Positions 1 through 7,436 of a DNA stretch of 20,896 nt are shown one piece after another (the stretch's first letter is position 1; the number at the start of each line of letters is the position of its first letter). Both the position numbers and the translations under genes were made by a program. Source of the DNA: Pseudomonadota bacterium (GTDB lineage: Bacteria; Pseudomonadota; Alphaproteobacteria; Sphingomonadales; Sphingomonadaceae); assembly GCA_023424095.1 (NCBI GenBank), contig JAFAEG010000137.1:1-20896 (forward strand), read 5' to 3'. The notes under the pieces are model-generated. The model ran no database searches and was not told where the DNA came from. It saw only the letters and a program-made list of their open reading frames with translations.

Positions 1-2
1 GA

Positions 3-1739
3 GCAAGCCAGCCGGGCGTCGACGAAGCGCGCCGGTTCGCGACCGTCTTCGCGCACCTGGCCTGGGGGGCTGGTGCTGCCCGAGCCCGCTTCGACCGGGC
101 GGCCTTCCTCGCGCTGCAGGACGCCGCGGAGGGCGATACGGACGAATATTTCCGCCGCCGGATCGCGCGCGAGGCGGCGGGCCGGCTCAGTCCGCGCCTG
201 GCCGAATTGGTACGGCGGCGCGATCAATTGCAGGATCGCTCGCGCGAAACGGCCGACACCCGCGCCACCTTGCTGTCCCTGACTTCGGCGTCCTTCGACA
301 CCCTGTTCGCCGACACTCAGGCCGAGGCGGCACGCGCCGAACTGGCCAGCCTGACCGCGCAGATCGAGCGTGACTTCCCGCCCTTCGCGGCGTTGATGAG
401 CCAACGCGCGGTCGATGTCGATGCCGTTCGCCGGGTGCTGCGGCCCGGCGAAGCGCTGCTGCTGGCCGTGCCAACCGAGCAGGGAACCCAGCTGATGCTG
501 GTGCGCGACGGATCAGGACCAGGCGGCGTGCACTGGACCGTATCGGATTTGCCGGTGGAGCGCGCGCGCATCCTGGCGCGCCGGATCATCGCCGACGCGT
601 CCGGATCGTTCGTGGGATCGGATGGGGAAATCGACGAGTGGCGGCGGCGGCACCCGCCCGGCCGGCCGAGCTTCGATCGCGCCGCAGCCTTCGAGCTTTA
701 CCGGGAAATCGTGAACCCGTTCGAAGGGCAGCTGGAAGGCGTGACCAGCCTGCAGGTTGCAGCCGCCGGACCGCTCTCCGGACTTCCATTCTCGCTGTTG
801 GTGACGCGGCCGCCCGAGGGCGCGGACGACAGTCCGGCGGCGCTGCGCGCGACCGCATGGCTTGCCGATCGTTATGCCATCTCGCACCTGCCGTCGGCGC
901 AATCCTTGGTGCTGCTGCGCTGCGACACATGCGCTCCCGCCAATGCCGCAGAGCCCCTGTTCGTCGGCATCGGCAACCCGGTGCTGAACGGCGAGCCATC
1001 TTCCCGCGGCCGCAGGGGCGCGATGGCTTATGCGCCCGGACGGATCGCCGCGCCCGCTCCGGCCGGAACAGCGCCTGTCACGCCCGCCAATGTTTCGGCG
1101 CTTGCCAGCCTCAGCCGCCTGCCGGGTACCGAAGCGGAGATCGACGGCATGGCCCGCCTGTTCGGAACCGCGCGCTCCGCGCTTCTGCGCGGGCCGCTCG
1201 CGACCGAAGCCAATGTACGCTCGACCGATCTGAGCCGCGCGAACATCCTGCTGTTCGCAACCCACGGCCTGTTGCCGGAAGACACGTCTCCGGCCGGCAT
1301 GACGGCATCCGAAATCTACGGCATCGCCGAGCCGGGCCTGGTGCTGACGCCCCCGTCGGAGGCGTCGGCCGGCGACGACGGCTTCCTTTCCGCCGGGGAG
1401 GTGGCCACGTTGCGGCTCAACGCGGACCTGGTCATCCTTTCCGCCTGCAACACCGCCACGACCCAGGATCCGGATGGTCAGGGTATGTCGGCCCTGGCCC
1501 GCGCCTTCTTCTACGCCGGCGCCCGCAGCCTGATCGCATCCTACTGGCTGGTGGACGACGCCGCGGCCGGACGCCTGACCACCAAGGCGACACAATTGTT
1601 CCTGACCGGCACTCCGCGCGCGCAGGCGCTTGGCCAGGCGATGCGCGAGCTGCGCACTGGGGGCGAGCAGATTCCCGATGAATGGGCGCATCCCTTTTAC
1701 TGGGCGCCGTTCGTACTGATTGGCGACGGCGCGCGCTAA
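3..1739 (+). CDS. CHAT-domain (caspase-like) protease, 3' part; start lies outside the window
   Basis: The frame is open to the left edge, so the N-terminus is missing; 578 codons are visible. CHAT domains are caspase/separase-like cysteine peptidases, usually behind TPR repeats. The visible N-terminal ~150 residues are alpha-helical and resemble the linker between TPRs and CHAT, leading into a segment like 'RPGEALLLAVPT' that typically opens the CHAT fold. The catalytic dyad is recognisable: His in 'LLFATHGLLP' (codon 1263-1265, window residue 421) and Cys in 'VILSACNTA' (codon 1446-1448, residue 482), followed by 'GARSLIASYWLVDD', a standard CHAT C-terminal motif. A TTG at 207 would give a 510-aa protein, but coding clearly continues upstream. 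The stop TAA interlocks with the stop of the convergent gene. Substrate and partners cannot be told from this window; no gasdermin, CRISPR effector or other known CHAT partner is visible. Confidence 0.9.
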   Translation, partial: ASQPGVDEARRFATVFAHLAWGAGAARARFDRAAFLALQDAAEGDTDEYFRRRIAREAAGRLSPRLAELVRRRDQLQDRSRETADTRATLLSLTSASFDTLFADTQAEAARAELASLTAQIERDFPPFAALMSQRAVDVDAVRRVLRPGEALLLAVPTEQGTQLMLVRDGSGPGGVHWTVSDLPVERARILARRIIADASGSFVGSDGEIDEWRRRHPPGRPSFDRAAAFELYREIVNPFEGQLEGVTSLQVAAAGPLSGLPFSLLVTRPPEGADDSPAALRATAWLADRYAISHLPSAQSLVLLRCDTCAPANAAEPLFVGIGNPVLNGEPSSRGRRGAMAYAPGRIAAPAPAGTAPVTPANVSALASLSRLPGTEAEIDGMARLFGTARSALLRGPLATEANVRSTDLSRANILLFATHGLLPEDTSPAGMTASEIYGIAEPGLVLTPPSEASAGDDGFLSAGEVATLRLNADLVILSACNTATTQDPDGQGMSALARAFFYAGARSLIASYWLVDDAAAGRLTTKATQLFLTGTPRAQALGQAMRELRTGGEQIPDEWAHPFYWAPFVLIGDGAR

Positions 1740-2074
1740 GGAAGCGGCCGACGCGGGACACCTCCAAAATACAATTCCCGCGGCCATCGGTCATGCTCCA
1801 CCACCGCGTTCACCTGCTCCCACAAAGCATCCACCACCGCCTGCTCCGGTGGGTCGGGGAGGGCTTCCTCGGCACCGTCTTCGGCGTCTTCGGGGAGGCC
1901 GGCGATGAGCGCCATCCAGGCGTCGTCGGCGCGTTTCTGGGCGGCTTTCAGCGCCGCAATGATATCGTGGACCCAGAAGGTGCGGGCGGCGTGGCGGGCG
2001 GCCTGGCCCGGGTCTTCAGGGAGGTTTGGGGCGGCCAGCTTCTGGAGGCGGCGGATGGTGGCGCGGTGGGTCAT
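1736..2074 (-). CDS. Uncharacterised 112-aa protein, coupled to the 389-aa gene
   Basis: I do not recognise a named family. The product has a basic, helical N-terminus ('MTHRATIRRLQKLAAP'), a Trp/Ala-rich middle ('AWMALIAGLPEDAED') and an acidic/proline stretch before 'WEQVNAVVEHDRWPRE'. The ATG overlaps the stop of the upstream 389-aa gene as ATGA (2071-2074), the usual sign of translational coupling, so the two probably act together. The stop TAG (1736-1738) overlaps the TAA of the convergent CHAT gene. Codon use is like the neighbours and the composition is protein-like, not shadow-like. Function unknown. Confidence 0.65.
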   Translation of the reverse strand: MTHRATIRRLQKLAAPNLPEDPGQAARHAARTFWVHDIIAALKAAQKRADDAWMALIAGLPEDAEDGAEEALPDPPEQAVVDALWEQVNAVVEHDRWPRELYFGGVPRRPLP

Positions 2075-3240
2075 GGCTGGGGTTCGGGGTCGTTTTGTGG
2101 GGGCGAAGGAGGGAGGGCCGTCACGGGAGGGGCCGTCACGGAAGTAAATTCCGTGACGTCAGTCCTGTCGCCTAACGGCGCAGGCTGGCCGGCCTCCTCC
2201 GGCTCTTCGCGCAAGTCCTTGCGAAGCTCCGCTTCTCGGTCCTTGCGCTCGGCGGCTTCGGCGTCTCGGCGGTCTGCGGCGACCCTGAAACCCTGCTTCA
2301 GAAAATCGACGAAGCCGGGGGCGAAGATTTCCAGGATCATCGCGGCGTGGCGGGCGGCGTCGGGATAGTCCTGCGCCTTCGCGCCCTCCGGGCCGAACAG
2401 GGTTTCGAAGGCGGCGGCGCGATCGGGGTCTTCGGCCAGGGTGGCGCGCATCGCCTGCTGGAACTCCTCGACTACGCCGAGCAGGTCGCCGGTCCTGCCG
2501 AACCGCCAGGGCTGCGGATGTCTGGCGGCGATGCTGCGCGGGTGGCGGGTCAGCAGCAGAGCGAAAGAGCGGTTGCGGAGCGGATTTTCGAGCATCAGCC
2601 GGTGGGCGCGCAATTCGACGCCGCGCAGGACGACGAAATCGCCATTGCCGCTGGCGCCGCCGCCGCCGACGCCACCGCTTTGGCCGGCGCCGTCCGGGCC
2701 GGCGCGGAGCAGTTGCATCGCCAGCGCGTCGCTGTGGACGATGCGGGTGCCGACCTGCACGCCGCCGTGGAAGAGCGGCACTTCGGTGCCGTGAATGGCG
2801 CGGTGCATGGTTTCGGCCGCGAGCCGCTCGTGCGTTTCGGCGGTGATTGGTGGGGCGGGCTGCCTTTCCGCATCGCACTCCAGTGTCTCCGGGGCCGGCG
2901 GAATCAAGGCGGCGACGCCGGCGTGGAGGAGGTCGCGCTCACGCGCCTCGGCGATGGCGATGGCGCGGTCGTGGGCGGCGCGGAAGGCTTCGGAGCCGGG
3001 ACAGCGCAGCAGCTGGTTTACGCCGAACTGGGCGCGGCCGACGGCCAAGGCAGCGCGGCGGGCGGAGCCGGTGACGGCCAGAGCGGCGATGAAGGCGCGC
3101 TGCACCTGTGCCGTCCAGCCGCCGACGCGCTTGCGGCGGGGCACGGGGGCGAAATCGAGCAGGTCGCCGAGGTGGGAGAAATCCGCTTCACCGGAAAGGC
3201 CAGCGGCGCGGCAGCGATCGCAGAGGACGGGTATGGCCAT
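2071..3240 (-). CDS. Uncharacterised 389-aa protein with N-terminal HTH-like segment
   Basis: No function can be assigned with confidence. The N-terminus starts 'MAIPVLCDRCRAAGLSG', with a Cys-x2-Cys pair. Residues ~40-95 ('GWTAQVQRAFIAALAVTGS', then Ala/Arg-rich 'ARRAALAVGRA') look like a helix-turn-helix of the kind seen in terminase-small-subunit-like and related proteins common in sphingomonads. A Gly-rich linker ('SGGVGGGGASGNG') precedes a second conserved-looking region ('RLMLENPLRNRSFALLLTR', then 'PEGAKAQDYPDAARHAAMIL'). The last ~60 residues are charged, then Thr/Pro-rich low complexity; part of that tail is encoded by a palindromic repeat (2134-2158). It is the first gene of a two-gene unit with the 112-aa gene and divergent from the acidic 108-aa gene. 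DNA binding is only an inference from the HTH-like segment. Confidence 0.7.
   Translation of the reverse strand: MAIPVLCDRCRAAGLSGEADFSHLGDLLDFAPVPRRKRVGGWTAQVQRAFIAALAVTGSARRAALAVGRAQFGVNQLLRCPGSEAFRAAHDRAIAIAEARERDLLHAGVAALIPPAPETLECDAERQPAPPITAETHERLAAETMHRAIHGTEVPLFHGGVQVGTRIVHSDALAMQLLRAGPDGAGQSGGVGGGGASGNGDFVVLRGVELRAHRLMLENPLRNRSFALLLTRHPRSIAARHPQPWRFGRTGDLLGVVEEFQQAMRATLAEDPDRAAAFETLFGPEGAKAQDYPDAARHAAMILEIFAPGFVDFLKQGFRVAADRRDAEAAERKDREAELRKDLREEPEEAGQPAPLGDRTDVTEFTSVTAPPVTALPPSPPQNDPEPQP
2134..2158. repeat. Perfect 10-bp-arm palindrome, copy 1 of a local family
   Basis: Arms CGTCACGGAA and TTCCGTGACG enclose the 5-nt loop GTAAA. It lies inside the 3' coding end of the 389-aa gene. 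A second copy with the same loop occurs at 3691-3711. The only arm difference within the shared 8-bp stem is one compensatory pair (A-T here, G-C there). A partial direct copy of the left arm (GGCCGTCACGG) precedes it at 2116-2126. Confidence 0.8.
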
Positions 3241-3350
3241 GATTCGCGGAACGTATCAAGAACGAAGTCAGTAGGAAAATGACGGTGAGCCGTTTCTCGG
3301 GGGCGGTGCGCCTACGGCAGTGAACGGGCGCTTTTGCGAAAGGGAAGAGG

Positions 3351-3677
3351 ATGGCCGAGGATCCGCAGCGCGACGCCGCCGGGGCGATGAACCGGACGAT
3401 CAACGACATGATGGACAAGCCCATCCTGCCGCTGCCGAGCGAGACCTATGTCGAGGGCAGCGCCGTGTGGGAGGATCTGGACCGGCAGGCCGAAGAGCAG
3501 GAGGCGACAAGCCTGGATCCGGCGGAGGAGGCGGCGCCGGTCGAGGGCGTGTCGGAGGACGAATCCGGGGAGGACGATCTGGTGTCGGCCGTAAGCGAGG
3601 CGGGCGAGGCGATGGCGGCGGACGAGGAATATGCCGCCTCGTTCCAGAGCGAGGATGGCGAGCAGGGGGAGGATTGA
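3351..3677 (+). CDS. Small, highly acidic hypothetical protein (108 aa)
   Basis: This is an unrecognised small protein. It starts with ATG directly after a purine-rich stretch (AGGGAAGAGG, 3341-3350) that can serve as ribosome-binding site. The sequence is strongly acidic in its C-terminal two thirds ('EEQEATSLDPAEEAAP', 'SEDESGEDDLV', ending 'EDGEQGED') and has no hydrophobic segment, so a soluble, possibly disordered protein. The N-terminal part ('NRTINDMMDKPILPLPSE') is more ordered-looking. It is divergent from the 389-aa gene (110 bp between starts) and ends before a terminator-like hairpin at 3783-3822. An overlapping Arg/Gly-rich frame from 3320 was rejected as a frame shadow. The gene rests on composition, RBS and placement only. 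Confidence 0.55.
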   Translation: MAEDPQRDAAGAMNRTINDMMDKPILPLPSETYVEGSAVWEDLDRQAEEQEATSLDPAEEAAPVEGVSEDESGEDDLVSAVSEAGEAMAADEEYAASFQSEDGEQGED

Positions 3678-3690
3678 GCCGCGGCGGGCG

Positions 3691-3711
3691 TCACGGGAGT
3701 AAATCCCGTGA
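3691..3711. repeat. Palindrome, copy 2 of the local GTAAA-loop family
   Basis: Arms TCACGGGA and TCCCGTGA flank the same GTAAA loop as the copy at 2134-2158. It begins 13 bases after the acidic gene's stop and could form a hairpin in its transcript. No T-run follows, so it is not a classical terminator. Confidence 0.8.
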
Positions 3712-3782
3712 GGTGACCTTCGGTCGTCTTCGACTCGATCCTGTCCGCTTCGCGGCAGGTCGGCCGGGCCTCGCCTTCTCCG

Positions 3783-3822
3783 ATATTAAGCCGCCTTCGC
3801 TGCGCTCCAGGCGGCTTAATAT
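3783..3822. terminator. Bidirectional terminator-like hairpin between convergent genes
   Basis: Perfect 14-bp arms, ATATTAAGCCGCCT (3783-3796) and AGGCGGCTTAATAT (3809-3822), enclose a 12-nt loop. The stem has a GC core with AT ends, so transcripts in either direction end in a short U-rich stretch. It separates the plus-strand acidic gene from the minus-strand hydroxylase, whose TAA stop (3816-3818) is part of the right arm. Confidence 0.75.
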
Positions 3823-4694
3823 TGGGGCTCGGCCCAGGGATCATGGGCCGCTTCCCGGATCCAGCGGGTGGCGAGCCATTTGACGCCGCTGGTGACGGGC
3901 AGGCCGCTGTGCCGGGTGCGCGGATCGGCGCGACCGTCGGCGGTGAGATTGCGGAACAGCAAGGCGTCGCCCATCGCCCCGCCCACGGAAATGCCGAGTT
4001 CGGGAAAGTCCGTCTCGCCGCCCTGATAACCGTCGTTGAGATAGACCAGGACGGTCAGCACACGCTGGTTGGCGATGCCGGGAATGGCGTCGAGATGCGG
4101 CTTATATTCCTGGCCGGACGTGTAGCGCAGGATGTGCAGCGGCTCGCCGGCTTCCGCGCGGGTGCCGGTCGCGGCGGCGATGCGGCGGTTCAGGCGGTTG
4201 ACGACGAGGTCTTCCTGGGTCGGGCCGTAGCTGGTGCCGAACGAGGTGCGGACCGGGTGCGGCATCCGTCCGCCAGTGGCCGGATCGACCACGAAGCTGG
4301 GCTGCAGATCCGGCTCGGCGAGGGTCATCAGATAGCGGCATTCGTCGGCGTCGAGGAGGCGGCCGAGCAGGGTGATTTCCGGGTCCGTGCTGATCGGCTC
4401 GCGGACCGGCTCGCGCTTCGCCGGGAAGCGGGAGAGGAATTCGAGCTGGGCGGCGGCATAAGCATCGCGCGTGGCGAGCTTGGTGAGCAGGCGCTTGGCC
4501 TCCTCCGGATCGGCGCGCACGCCGGTGCCGTTGGCGATCAGATGGGCGCGGGTCCGGGCGGCCTCGATGTGGCCCTTGCCGGCGGCCTTGCGCAAAGCCT
4601 CATGCGCGCCGCGAACGTCGCGCGGCTGGCCGAGCGCGAACAGCCGCCGCTTGGCGAGCGCGAAGAGGGCGTCGGGCGCTTGCGCGTCGGTCAC
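3816..4694 (-). CDS. Prolyl-4-hydroxylase-like 2-oxoglutarate/Fe(II) dioxygenase (downstream paralogue)
   Basis: The C-terminal half (~residues 100-292) is a P4H-type double-stranded beta-helix. The facial triad is visible: His200 and Asp202 in 'GQEYKPHLDA', and His262 in 'RTRHSGLPV', with the 2-oxoglutarate-binding Lys272 in 'GVKWLATRWI'. The family couples oxidative decarboxylation of 2-oxoglutarate to succinate with hydroxylation of a substrate, usually peptidyl proline; the substrate here is unknown. Residues ~1-90 are helical and resemble Sel1/TPR-like repeats ('GHIEAARTRAHLIANGTGV'). I chose GTG at 4694, giving a GTGA overlap with the upstream paralogue's stop and an N-terminus that aligns with it. 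The longer frame from ATG 4736 adds residues that are only a frameshifted reading of the paralogue's end. Product 292 aa, probably cytoplasmic because no signal peptide is seen. Confidence 0.88.
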   Translation of the reverse strand: MTDAQAPDALFALAKRRLFALGQPRDVRGAHEALRKAAGKGHIEAARTRAHLIANGTGVRADPEEAKRLLTKLATRDAYAAAQLEFLSRFPAKREPVREPISTDPEITLLGRLLDADECRYLMTLAEPDLQPSFVVDPATGGRMPHPVRTSFGTSYGPTQEDLVVNRLNRRIAAATGTRAEAGEPLHILRYTSGQEYKPHLDAIPGIANQRVLTVLVYLNDGYQGGETDFPELGISVGGAMGDALLFRNLTADGRADPRTRHSGLPVTSGVKWLATRWIREAAHDPWAEPQY

Positions 4695-5587
4695 GGCACG
4701 TAGCGCGACTGGCGAATCCAGCGGGAGGCGAGCCATTTGGTGCCGGTCGTGACGGGCAGGCCGGCATGCTGGGTGCGGGGATCGGGCCGGCCGTTCACAT
4801 CAACGCTGCAGAACAGCAGGGCGTCGCCGGCCGCGCCCTCGATCCGCAGGTCCAGAAGCGGGAAGTCCGTTTCGCCGCCGCCATAGCCATCGTTGAGATA
4901 GACGAGCGCGGTCCAGATGCGCTGGTTCGAGGCGCCGGCGATCGTATCCATATGCGGGCGATATTCCTGGCCGGACGTGTAGCGCAGGATGTGCATGGGC
5001 TCGCCGCACTCGTAGCCGGTGCCGGTCTCGCGGGCGATCCGCCGATTGATGCGCTGGAAGACGAGATCCTCGTCGCCCGGGCCGAAGGAGGAATCAAAGG
5101 AGGTGCGGTGCGGATCGCGGCGCCCGCCGCCGGGCGCATTGTTGTCGATCATCGCCGGCTGCACCCGCGGCGCCGCGACGGAGATCAGATATTGGCATTC
5201 CTCCGGCGCCAGCAGGCCCTCGACCACGATCAGGTCGGGGGATTGATGGATCGGGTGGCGGCGCGGCGCGACGGGATCGGCGATATGCTTGAGCATGGCG
5301 AGCTGAGCGTCCGCATGCGCATCGCGATCGGCGATCTGGCGGAGCATGTGCATCGCCTCGGCCGTGTCGGCAGGGGCACCGATCCCCGCGCCGACCAGGT
5401 GCGCGCGAACCCGGGCGGCGGGCGTGTAACCCATCTCCGCGGCGCGAAGGAGCGCGTCATGGGCGCCTGGCAGGTCCTGCCGCGGGCCGCCGCCATCCAG
5501 CAGCGTCAAGGCGAGGATGAAGGTCGCCTCGGGATCGCCAGCGGCACTGCGAGCGGCGAGCGCTTCGACCGAATAGTCCGGTTCCAT
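4691..5587 (-). CDS. Prolyl-4-hydroxylase-like 2-oxoglutarate/Fe(II) dioxygenase (upstream paralogue)
   Basis: A tandem paralogue of the next gene, with the same layout: a helical Sel1-like N-terminus (~1-100; 'GAHDALLRAAEMGYTPAARV') and a P4H catalytic domain (~115-298). The iron ligands are His212 and Asp214 ('YRPHMDT') and His274 ('RTQHAGLPV'), and Lys284 ('GTKWLASRWI') should bind 2-oxoglutarate. 'ALVYLNDGYGGGETDFP' is a characteristic P4H strand pair, so both copies look active. The ATG at 5587 follows the sdhA stop by 46 bp with no terminator-like hairpin, so read-through from sdhCDA is plausible. Its stop overlaps the next gene's GTG as GTGA. Expected activity is hydroxylation of a proline-containing peptide or an amino acid, releasing succinate and CO2; the real substrate is not known. 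Confidence 0.9.
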   Translation of the reverse strand: MEPDYSVEALAARSAAGDPEATFILALTLLDGGGPRQDLPGAHDALLRAAEMGYTPAARVRAHLVGAGIGAPADTAEAMHMLRQIADRDAHADAQLAMLKHIADPVAPRRHPIHQSPDLIVVEGLLAPEECQYLISVAAPRVQPAMIDNNAPGGGRRDPHRTSFDSSFGPGDEDLVFQRINRRIARETGTGYECGEPMHILRYTSGQEYRPHMDTIAGASNQRIWTALVYLNDGYGGGETDFPLLDLRIEGAAGDALLFCSVDVNGRPDPRTQHAGLPVTTGTKWLASRWIRQSRYVP

Positions 5588-5633
5588 CCGCCGATCCGGT
5601 CGGCCTAAAGGCGCGAAGCGTGGGCCGAACGCA

Positions 5634-7436
5634 TCAATATACCCGCGCCTTCGGCTCGATATATTCCGCGTCGTCGGTGAGCGTATATTCGTGCACCGGG
5701 CGGTAATCGATCTTCACGCCGCCGCCCTTGCCGCCCCAGCCGTCGAAGGTGACGATGGTGTGCTTCATCCAGTTCGGATCGTCGCGATTGGGGAAATCCT
5801 CGTGCATGTGCGCGCCGCGGCTTTCTTTGCGGTTCGCCGCCGAGTGCATCGTCGTCACCGCCTGGGCGAGGAGATTGTCGAGCTCGAGCGTCTCGACCAG
5901 ATCGGTGTTCCAGATCAGGCTGCGATCGGTGACGTGGACATCGCCAAGCTTCTTGTAGACCGCGTCGATCTTGGCCTTGCCCTCGTCCAGCGACTTTTCG
6001 GTGCGGAAGACGGCGCAATCGTCCTGCATGACTCGCTGCATCTCGCCGCGCAGCTGCGCGGTCGGGCTGCTGCCGGCGGCATTGCGGAAATGATCGAGGC
6101 GGCTGAGCGCGAGCGCGTCGCCATCCTTCGGCATGGGCGGCGCGGGCGTGCCGGGCTTCAGGATTTCGCCCAAGCGGATGCCGGCGGCGCGGCCGAAGAC
6201 GACCAGATCGATCAGGCTGTTGGAGCCGAGGCGATTGGCGCCGTGGACGGAGACGCAGGCCGCTTCGCCGACCGCGAACAGGCCGGGGACGACGCTGTCC
6301 GGATTGCCGTCCTTCAGCGTCACCACTTCGCCCCAATAGTTGGTCGGGATGCCGCCCATATTATAATGGACGGTGGGCACGACGGGGAGCGGCTGGCGGG
6401 TCAGATCGACGTTCGCGAAGACCTTGCCGGTTTCGGTGATGCCGGGGAGCCGCTCGGCGAGAGTCGCTTCCGGAATGTGATCGAGATGGAGGTAGATGTG
6501 GTCCTTGTTCGGGCCGACGCCGCGGCCTTCGCGGATCTCCATCGCCATCGAGCGGGAGACGACGTCGCGCGACGCCAGATCCTTCGCCGACGGGGCATAA
6601 CGCTCCATGAAGCGCTCGCCTTCGGAGTTGGTGAGGTAGCCGCCCTCACCGCGCGCGCCTTCGGTGATCAGCACGCCGGCGCCGTAAATTCCGGTCGGGT
6701 GGAACTGGACGAATTCCATGTCCTGCAGCGGGAGCCCGGCGCGGAGCACCATGGCATTGCCGTCACCGGTGCAGGTGTGCGCCGAGGTGGCGGAGAAATA
6801 GGCACGGCCATAGCCGCCGGTGGCGAGCACGACGGCGTGGCTGCGGAAGCGGTGGACGGTGCCGTCTTCCATGCACAAAGCGACGACGCCGACGCACTTG
6901 CCCTCGTCCATGATCAGGTCGAGCGCGAAATATTCGACGAAGAAGTCCGCGTCGTAGCGCAGGCTCTGCTGATAGAGCGCGTGCAGCATGGCGTGACCGG
7001 TGCGGTCGGCGGCGGCGCAGGTGCGCTGCACGGGCGGGCCGGCGCCCATATTCTGCATGTGGCCGCCGAACGGGCGCTGGTAGATCGTGCCGTTGTTGTT
7101 GCGGCTGAACGGCACGCCGGCATGTTCCAGCTCGTAGACCGCGGCCGGGGCCTCGCGGACCATATATTCGATCGCGTCCTGATCGCCGAGCCAGTCGGAG
7201 CCCTTCACCGTGTCGTACATGTGCCAGGACCAATGGTCCGGCGTGTTGTTGCCGAGGCTGGCGGCGATGCCGCCCTGCGCCGCGACGGTGTGGCTGCGGG
7301 TCGGGAAGACCTTGGTGATGCAGGCCGTCTTCAGCCCCTTTTCGGCCGCGCCCATGGTCGCGCGCAGGCCCGAGCCGCCGGCGCCGACGACGACGACGTC
7401 ATAGCTGTGATCGATGCGGTTATAGGCGTCGGACAT
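5634..7436 (-). CDS. sdhA: Succinate dehydrogenase flavoprotein subunit
   Basis: SdhA oxidises succinate to fumarate in respiratory complex II, on the cytoplasmic face of the inner membrane. The 600-aa product has the usual family length. The N-terminal Rossmann motif is 'VVVVGAGGSGLRA' (13-25). His49 in 'RSHTVAAQGG' is the expected covalent FAD site, and 'QFHPTGIYG', 'TEGARGEGGYL' and 'GANRLGSNSLIDLVVFGR' are hallmark active-site and FAD-binding motifs. I chose ATG 7436 because its T is shared with the sdhD stop (TGATG, 1-nt overlap) and the N-terminus 'MSDAYNRIDHSYDVVVVG' is typical; the frame extends further upstream but only as a shadow of sdhD. It is third in sdhC-sdhD-sdhA and is followed by hydroxylase genes, not by sdhB. 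Confidence 0.98.
   Translation of the reverse strand: MSDAYNRIDHSYDVVVVGAGGSGLRATMGAAEKGLKTACITKVFPTRSHTVAAQGGIAASLGNNTPDHWSWHMYDTVKGSDWLGDQDAIEYMVREAPAAVYELEHAGVPFSRNNNGTIYQRPFGGHMQNMGAGPPVQRTCAAADRTGHAMLHALYQQSLRYDADFFVEYFALDLIMDEGKCVGVVALCMEDGTVHRFRSHAVVLATGGYGRAYFSATSAHTCTGDGNAMVLRAGLPLQDMEFVQFHPTGIYGAGVLITEGARGEGGYLTNSEGERFMERYAPSAKDLASRDVVSRSMAMEIREGRGVGPNKDHIYLHLDHIPEATLAERLPGITETGKVFANVDLTRQPLPVVPTVHYNMGGIPTNYWGEVVTLKDGNPDSVVPGLFAVGEAACVSVHGANRLGSNSLIDLVVFGRAAGIRLGEILKPGTPAPPMPKDGDALALSRLDHFRNAAGSSPTAQLRGEMQRVMQDDCAVFRTEKSLDEGKAKIDAVYKKLGDVHVTDRSLIWNTDLVETLELDNLLAQAVTTMHSAANRKESRGAHMHEDFPNRDDPNWMKHTIVTFDGWGGKGGGVKIDYRPVHEYTLTDDAEYIEPKARVY

Noticed and set aside
513..1787. 424-codon frame antisense to the CHAT gene
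   Set aside because: Composition is Arg/Gly/Gln-rich as expected for an antisense shadow; the CHAT frame has clear catalytic motifs.
2347..3282. 311-codon plus-strand frame opposite the 389-aa gene
   Set aside because: Gly/Ala/Val/Glu-rich composition without motifs; the minus-strand frame has ordered segments and an ATGA junction with the next gene.
3446..3844. 132-codon minus-strand frame opposite the acidic gene
   Set aside because: Runs through the palindromic repeat and the terminator-like hairpin and is Ser/Pro-rich; the plus-strand frame has a better start and RBS. The choice between strands is not certain.
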